Positions 41,697 through 45,394 of a DNA stretch of 45,394 nt are shown here, in pieces. The DNA comes from Variovorax sp. OV329 (GTDB taxonomy: Bacteria; Pseudomonadota; Gammaproteobacteria; Burkholderiales; Burkholderiaceae_C). The DNA lies in NCBI RefSeq assembly GCF_900114785.1, contig NZ_FOUG01000027.1, positions 1 through 45,394 on the forward strand. Reading direction: 5' to 3'. The notes under the pieces were generated by a model. The model was given only the letters and a program-made list of their open reading frames with translations, made no database searches and was not told the origin of the DNA. Numbering within the stretch: position 1 is the stretch's first letter; each line of letters starts with the position of its first letter. The position numbers and the translations under genes are program-made.

Positions 41697-41794
41697 CTTT
41701 CCTGTGCCGCGCGAGCCCTGAGAAGGGCTGCGGGGCGACAGCGCGTCCCTTTCCTTTATTCCAACGACATCGAGACTACGCAGGACCTTCGACC

Positions 41795-42730
41795 ATGAGC
41801 AGCAGCAGCACCCACGACAAGATCGGCTTCAAGGGCCGCGTGGCCATCGTCACCGGCGCCGGCGGCGGCCTGGGCCGCCAGCATGCGCTGGCTTTGGCCG
41901 CACGCGGCGCCAAGGTGCTGGTCAACGACCTGGGCGGCACCGTGAACGGCACCGGCGGCTCTTCCACGGCGGCGCAGGCGGTGGTGGACGAGATCAAGGC
42001 GGCCGGCGGCGAGGCCCTGGCCAATGGCGCGTCGGTGACCGACTTCGCCGCGGTTCAGGCCATGGTGCAGCAGGCGGTGGACGCCTGGGGCCGCGTCGAC
42101 ATCCTGGTGAACAACGCCGGCATCCTGCGCGACAAGAGTTTTTCGAAGATGGAACTGGCGGACTTCCAATTGGTGGTCGACGTTCACCTGATGGGAGCGG
42201 TGCACTGCACCAAGGCCGTGTGGGCGCTGATGAACGAGCAGAAGTACGGCCGCATCGTCATGACCACCTCGTCCTCGGGCCTGTACGGCAACTTCGGCCA
42301 GGCCAACTACGGCGCCGCCAAGCTGGCGCTGGTGGGCCTGATGCAGACCCTCAGCATCGAAGGCGCGAAGAACGACATCCGCGTGAACTGCCTGGCGCCG
42401 ACGGCGGCCACGCGCATGACCGAGGACCTGTTCCCGCCGCAGATGCTGGAAGCCTTCAAGCCCGAGGCCGTGGTGCCCGCGATGCTGGTGCTAGCCAGCG
42501 AGCAGGCGCCCAACCGCACCATCCTGTGCGCCGGCGCGGGCACCTTCGAGGCGGCGCACATCACGCTCACGCAAGGTGCCTACATCGGCATCGGCGATCA
42601 TGCGCCCGAAGCGCTGGCTGCGCGCCTGGCCGAAGTGACCGATCGCGACGACGAGCAGGTGCCGCAGAGTGGCACGGCTCAGGGCAGCAACGAGGTGGCC
42701 AAGGGCATGGCGGCCGCGGCCCGCGCCTGA
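41795..42730 (+). CDS. SDR family dehydrogenase (3-hydroxyacyl-CoA dehydrogenase-like)
   Basis: A 311-residue short-chain dehydrogenase. The cofactor motif TGAGGGLG is at about 20-27, NNAG in VNNAGILRDKSF, the active-site Ser in TTSSSGLYG and the Tyr172-x-x-x-Lys176 pair in YGAAK. The GAGGGLGRQHALALAARGAKVLVNDLGG run and NDIRVNCLAPTAATRMTE are like the (3R)-hydroxyacyl-CoA dehydrogenase domain of multifunctional beta-oxidation enzymes (MFE-2). The C-terminal extension of about 55 residues is longer than in typical SDRs. The substrate is unproven. It has its own ribosome binding site (CAGGA) and is convergent with the HPF-like gene. Confidence 0.85.
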   Translation: MSSSSTHDKIGFKGRVAIVTGAGGGLGRQHALALAARGAKVLVNDLGGTVNGTGGSSTAAQAVVDEIKAAGGEALANGASVTDFAAVQAMVQQAVDAWGRVDILVNNAGILRDKSFSKMELADFQLVVDVHLMGAVHCTKAVWALMNEQKYGRIVMTTSSSGLYGNFGQANYGAAKLALVGLMQTLSIEGAKNDIRVNCLAPTAATRMTEDLFPPQMLEAFKPEAVVPAMLVLASEQAPNRTILCAGAGTFEAAHITLTQGAYIGIGDHAPEALAARLAEVTDRDDEQVPQSGTAQGSNEVAKGMAAAARA

Positions 42731-42752
42731 GCGCTGCGGGTCGCACAAGCGG

Positions 42753-43139
42753 CTAGTCGGCCGGTTCGTCCCGCAGAGGGACGGCGTCGTCGGCGTCGGC
42801 GCTGTTGCGGATCGTGTCGCGCCGCCGATGGTCGGCGCTGCGGCCGAGCTTGTTGTCCAGCAGGTGCCGCAGCTTGTCCAGTGCGCCGCGGAAGGCCTCG
42901 TCGGTTCCGCTGGCGTGGTGCGTGACTGCCAGCGCGCTGTGCCGCGGCAGGCGCGCTTCCATCGTGCAGCGCTTGTCGCTGGCGCCGCCCTTGTCGGGCG
43001 TGCCGCCGGCCAGGTGCACCTCCACGCGGGTGATCTCCGCGGCGAAGCGGCTCAGGCCCTGCCGCAGCTCGCCTTCCGCCCACCGTTCCAGCGTCTCCTT
43101 GTTGTCGATGCCGTTGCCGGCGTTGACCTGGATTTGCAT
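42753..43139 (-). CDS. HPF/RaiA-like ribosome hibernation family protein
   Basis: A 128-residue protein with the beta-alpha-beta-beta-beta-alpha order of the ribosome-associated inhibitor/hibernation family: QIQVNAGNGIDNKETLERW (strand and helix), ITRVEVHLAGG, RCTMEARLPRHSALAVTHHA and AFRGALDKLRHLLDNKLGR. The C-terminal helix is followed by an acidic tail (ADADDAVPLRDEPAD) in place of the dimerisation domain found in long HPF. It could bind the 30S decoding site in resting cells, but the similarity is distant, so family membership is moderately certain. It is divergent from the aminotransferase gene. Confidence 0.72.
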   Translation of the reverse strand: MQIQVNAGNGIDNKETLERWAEGELRQGLSRFAAEITRVEVHLAGGTPDKGGASDKRCTMEARLPRHSALAVTHHASGTDEAFRGALDKLRHLLDNKLGRSADHRRRDTIRNSADADDAVPLRDEPAD

Positions 43140-43223
43140 GTTGTGCTCTCCCTTTCGCGTTGTCGACGATGCATGATGGCGCTTTTCCCACATGACCGCC
43201 ACCCGTACCGCGAGCCCCTCCAG

Positions 43224-44093
43224 ATGATCGACCAACTGCCTGACACCCTCTGCTACCTCAACGGCGAGTACACGCCGCTCAACCAGGCCAAGGTCTCGGT
43301 GCTTGATCGCGGCTTCATCTTCGGCGACGGCATCTACGACGTGGTGCCGGTGTACGGACGCAAGCTGTTCCGTTTCGAGCAGCACCTGGCGCGGCTGGAC
43401 CGCAACCTGGGCAAGCTGCGCATTGCCAATCCGCACAGCGCCGAGGAATGGCTGGAGCGCTGCCGCAAGCTGATTGCCGCGCACGCCAGCGAGGACCAGA
43501 TGATCTACATCCAGGTCTCGCGCGGCGTGGCGGTGCGCGACCACGTGATGCCCAAGGACATCGAGCCCACGGTATTCATCATGGTCTCGGCCATGAAGCG
43601 GCCCGGTGCGCAGACGGTGCGCGAGGGAGTGGCCTGCGTGACGGCAGAGGACTTCCGCTGGGAGCGCGGCGACATCAAGAGCACTTCGCTGCTGGGCAAC
43701 GTGATGGCGCGCCAGGTGTCGGCCGACGTGGGCGCCACCGAGACCCTGCTCTTCCGCGAGGGGCAACTGACCGAGGCGTCGTCGTCCAACGTCTGGATCG
43801 TGCGCGACGGCGCGGTGTACGGCGTGCCCAAGAGCGAACACGTGCTGGAGGGCATCCGCTACGAGCTGATCCGCGAGCTGTGCGAGCAGGAGGGCATTCC
43901 CTTTGCGCTGATGCCCATCGATGCGGCGCAGGTGCATGGCGCCGACGAGCTGATGATCAGCTCGGCCAGCAAGGAAGTGCTGCCGGTGGTGCTGCTCGAT
44001 GGACAGCCCATCGGCACCGGCAAGCCCGGCCCGGTGTTCGAGCGCCTGTACAGCGCCTACCAGGGCGCGAAGGCGGCTCAGTCGATTGCCTGA
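43224..44093 (+). CDS. D-amino-acid aminotransferase (PLP fold type IV)
   Basis: A 289-residue class IV aminotransferase. The PLP lysine is Lys152 in RGDIKSTSLLGNV. LDRGFIFGDGIYDVVPVYGRKLFRFEQHLARL near the N-terminus and TEASSSNVWIV (phosphate loop) fit D-alanine aminotransferase rather than branched-chain enzymes, which have a different substrate loop. It would make D-amino acids such as D-glutamate or D-alanine for peptidoglycan; the substrate is inferred. I use the ATG at 43224. ylqF follows 15 bp after the stop. Confidence 0.88.
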   Translation: MIDQLPDTLCYLNGEYTPLNQAKVSVLDRGFIFGDGIYDVVPVYGRKLFRFEQHLARLDRNLGKLRIANPHSAEEWLERCRKLIAAHASEDQMIYIQVSRGVAVRDHVMPKDIEPTVFIMVSAMKRPGAQTVREGVACVTAEDFRWERGDIKSTSLLGNVMARQVSADVGATETLLFREGQLTEASSSNVWIVRDGAVYGVPKSEHVLEGIRYELIRELCEQEGIPFALMPIDAAQVHGADELMISSASKEVLPVVLLDGQPIGTGKPGPVFERLYSAYQGAKAAQSIA

Positions 44094-44108
44094 AGACAAG
44101 TAGAACGC

Positions 44109-45062
44109 ATGCCCATCCAGTGGTTTCCCGGTCACATGCACGTGACCAAGAAGGCGATTGCCGAGCGCATGACGGAGATCGACGTGGTGATCGAGTTGCT
44201 CGACGCGCGTTTGCCCGGCTCCAGCGCCAATCCGATGCTGCACGCGCTGACCGGCCACAAGCCGCGGCTGAAGGTGCTCAACAAGCAGGACCTGGCCGAC
44301 CCCGTGGTGACAGCGCGCTGGCTGGCGCACTACAACGCGCAACCCGAGACGCGCGCCATCGCGCTGGACGCGAGCGAGCGTGCCCCGGCGCAGAAGCTGG
44401 TCGCGGCCTGCCACGCGCTGGCGCCCAATCGTGGCGGCATGGCCAAGCCGATGCGGGTGCTGATCTGCGGCGTGCCCAACGTGGGCAAGTCGACGCTGAT
44501 CAACACCTTGAAGGGCGAGCGCAAGGCGAAGACGGGCGACGAGGCAGGCATCACGAAGCTGGAGCAGCGCATCACGCTGGCCGACGACTTCTACTTGTGG
44601 GACACGCCGGGCATGCTCTGGCCGCGCATCATCGTGGACAAGAGCGGCTACAACCTGGCGGCGAGCGGCGCCGTCGGCCGCAATGCCTACGACGAGGAAG
44701 AGGTGGCGCTGGAACTGCTCGACTATTTGCGCCAGCACTATGCGCCCTTGCTGGAGGCGCGCTTCAAGCTGAGCGAGCCGATCGCGCAGATGCGCGACGA
44801 GGAAGTGCTCGAAGCCATCGGACGCAAGCGTGGCGCGCTGCTGGGCAAGGGACGCGTGAACATGCAGAAGGCGGCGGAGATCGTGATGAACGAATTCCGC
44901 GCGGCGATTCTTGGGCGAGTGTCTTTGGAGACGCCTGAAGAGTTCGCGTCGTGGCTCGCCGAGGGGGAGCGCAAGGATGCGGAGCGGCAGGCCAAGAAGG
45001 ATGCCCGCAAGTCTCGTCGCAAGGGGTCTGTTTCTCCTGACTCTCCTGAGGTTTCGGAGTAG
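44109..45062 (+). CDS. ylqF: Ribosome biogenesis GTPase YlqF (circularly permuted)
   Basis: A 317-residue GTPase with the motif order permuted as in YlqF/RbgA: G4 NKQD at 58-61 comes first, then G1 GVPNVGKST at 121-129, a G2-like GITKLEQ and G3 DTPG at 165-168. The N-terminus IQWFPGHMHVTKKAI is the family start. The C-terminal part ends with a Lys/Arg-rich tail. YlqF acts late in 50S subunit assembly. The last 60 bases and the following intergenic DNA are visibly less GC-rich than the rest of the window. It is probably cotranscribed with the aminotransferase gene. Confidence 0.9.
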   Translation: MPIQWFPGHMHVTKKAIAERMTEIDVVIELLDARLPGSSANPMLHALTGHKPRLKVLNKQDLADPVVTARWLAHYNAQPETRAIALDASERAPAQKLVAACHALAPNRGGMAKPMRVLICGVPNVGKSTLINTLKGERKAKTGDEAGITKLEQRITLADDFYLWDTPGMLWPRIIVDKSGYNLAASGAVGRNAYDEEEVALELLDYLRQHYAPLLEARFKLSEPIAQMRDEEVLEAIGRKRGALLGKGRVNMQKAAEIVMNEFRAAILGRVSLETPEEFASWLAEGERKDAERQAKKDARKSRRKGSVSPDSPEVSE

Positions 45063-45299
45063 TTTTTCGGGCAAGGCCTGAGCGATGACGTTGTTCGGGG
45101 CGGGTCAAAGTTCTGTGTGCAGCGGTGGTGTTGTTCGGGGCGGGTCAAAGGCCTGTGTGCCGCTGTGTGCGCAGCGCGCCACTTGGGCGGTCGTCGCCTT
45201 TGGCGCCGACTGCCCTGTGCTGCTCGCGAGACCGGCCCCGCGGCGGAACTCACTCCGCGAACTTCGTTCGCTGCGTTCAGACAGCCGCCGCAAGCTAGA
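45063..45299. other. Non-coding region between ylqF and the IS element
   Basis: No gene is supported here. It contains two 40-bp direct repeats (45081-45160), a GCGAAC-TTC-GTTCGC hairpin (45257-45271) in a stretch that resembles dispersed repeats of Variovorax-type genomes (recollection, not checked), and ends in the CTAG motif next to an IS481-like end. Confidence 0.6.
45081..45160. repeat. Two 40-bp tandem direct repeats
   Basis: Units 45081-45120 and 45121-45160 match at 35 of 40 positions, with a 20-base identical core (45091-45110 and 45131-45150). The end CTGTGTGC recurs a third time at 45163-45170. No ORF is involved. Confidence 0.85.
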
Positions 45300-45394
45300 T
45301 GTGATGTCTCAATAGGTTGTTCACCCGGAAGAGTCTGGGAGACTGGAGTTACGACGCTTCAGAACTTTCCAGAAGGAACAACCGGGTGAACAGC
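45300..45394. mobile_element. IS481-family insertion sequence, left end (partial)
   Basis: From TGTGATGTCTCAATAGG the sequence follows the left end of IS481-like elements as I recall them: TGT start, CAATAGGTTG, then a CACCCGG and, shortly before the gene, a matching inverted CCGGGTGAAC. It is directly preceded by GCTAGA (45294-45299), the NCTAGN target duplicated by IS481. A ribosome binding site (AGAAGGAA) and a GTG at 45386 would begin the transposase. The rest lies outside the window, so completeness and activity are unknown. Confidence 0.7.
45386..45394 (+). CDS. Transposase start (three codons only)
   Basis: GTG AAC AGC at the window end would encode the first residues (M)NS of an IS481-family transposase. 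AGAAGGAA lies 7 bp upstream. Only context supports it, since the coding sequence continues beyond the window. Confidence 0.35.

Noticed and set aside
41697..41794. Terminator after gshA
   Set aside because: AGCCCT-GAGA-AGGGCT can pair but has no T-run, so I did not list it as a terminator.
45081..45160. CRISPR array
   Set aside because: Only two units, the repeats are directly adjacent with no spacers, and no cas genes are present.

Overview
This is a high-GC, tightly packed chromosomal segment that looks like the Comamonadaceae (order Burkholderiales; Variovorax or a close relative is likely, but the genus is inferred). The reasons are the gene order pyrG-kdsA-DUF1330-eno-ftsB, the dapA-bamC pair, several tripartite-tricarboxylate (Bug/TctC) solute receptors without membrane partners, a betaproteobacterial type ParE/ParC pair, and an IS481-family end at the right edge. 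I see no tRNA, rRNA, CRISPR array or prophage.

Region 1 (1-10250) is a hexuronate/aldarate catabolic locus with two divergent arms. The leftward arm is udh (uronate dehydrogenase), an SMP-30 family lactonase, a TRAP transporter (dctP, dctQ, dctM) and garD (galactarate dehydratase, cut by the window edge). The rightward arm is a FadR-type GntR regulator, a Bug receptor, kdgD (5-dehydro-4-deoxyglucarate dehydratase) and a 2-oxoglutarate semialdehyde dehydrogenase. Together they encode a non-phosphorylating route from D-galacturonate or D-glucuronate through the aldaro-lactone, the aldarate and 5-dehydro-4-deoxyglucarate to 2-oxoglutarate. A palindrome of the FadR-subfamily type lies between the arms, and a half-conserved copy sits on a promoter-like sequence before the Bug gene.

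Region 2 (10235-17111) is accessory in character: a Baeyer-Villiger-type flavin monooxygenase and an AEC-family carrier on the minus strand, two further orphan Bug receptors flanking xerD, a DUF455 ferritin-like protein and a gamma-carbonic anhydrase. Region 3 (17143-31642) is mostly core: hslO, ftsB, eno, kdsA, pyrG, coaBC, dut, an FKBP prolyl isomerase, a RoxA-like cupin hydroxylase, a YycJ-like metallo-hydrolase, bamC and dapA, with small lipoproteins and hypothetical proteins between. Region 4 (31705-45062) has a methyltransferase, a 46-residue membrane protein, an MFS transporter, parE, a lytic transglycosylase, parC, a coupled 62-residue membrane protein, an esterase, gshA, an SDR dehydrogenase, an HPF-like protein, a D-amino-acid aminotransferase and ylqF. 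The last 330 bases hold two 40-bp direct repeats and then the left end of an IS481-like element placed directly after a CTAG motif.

I found no clearly new multi-gene defence or mobile system. The points most worth a second look are the paired operator sites of the uronate regulator, a recurring TAnnnT element 6-10 nt before start codons that lack a Shine-Dalgarno sequence (possible leaderless mRNAs), two small membrane-protein genes that automatic annotation may miss, the 16-bp palindromic divergent start region of the prolyl isomerase and cupin genes, the three orphan Bug receptors, and the repeat/IS junction at the right end.
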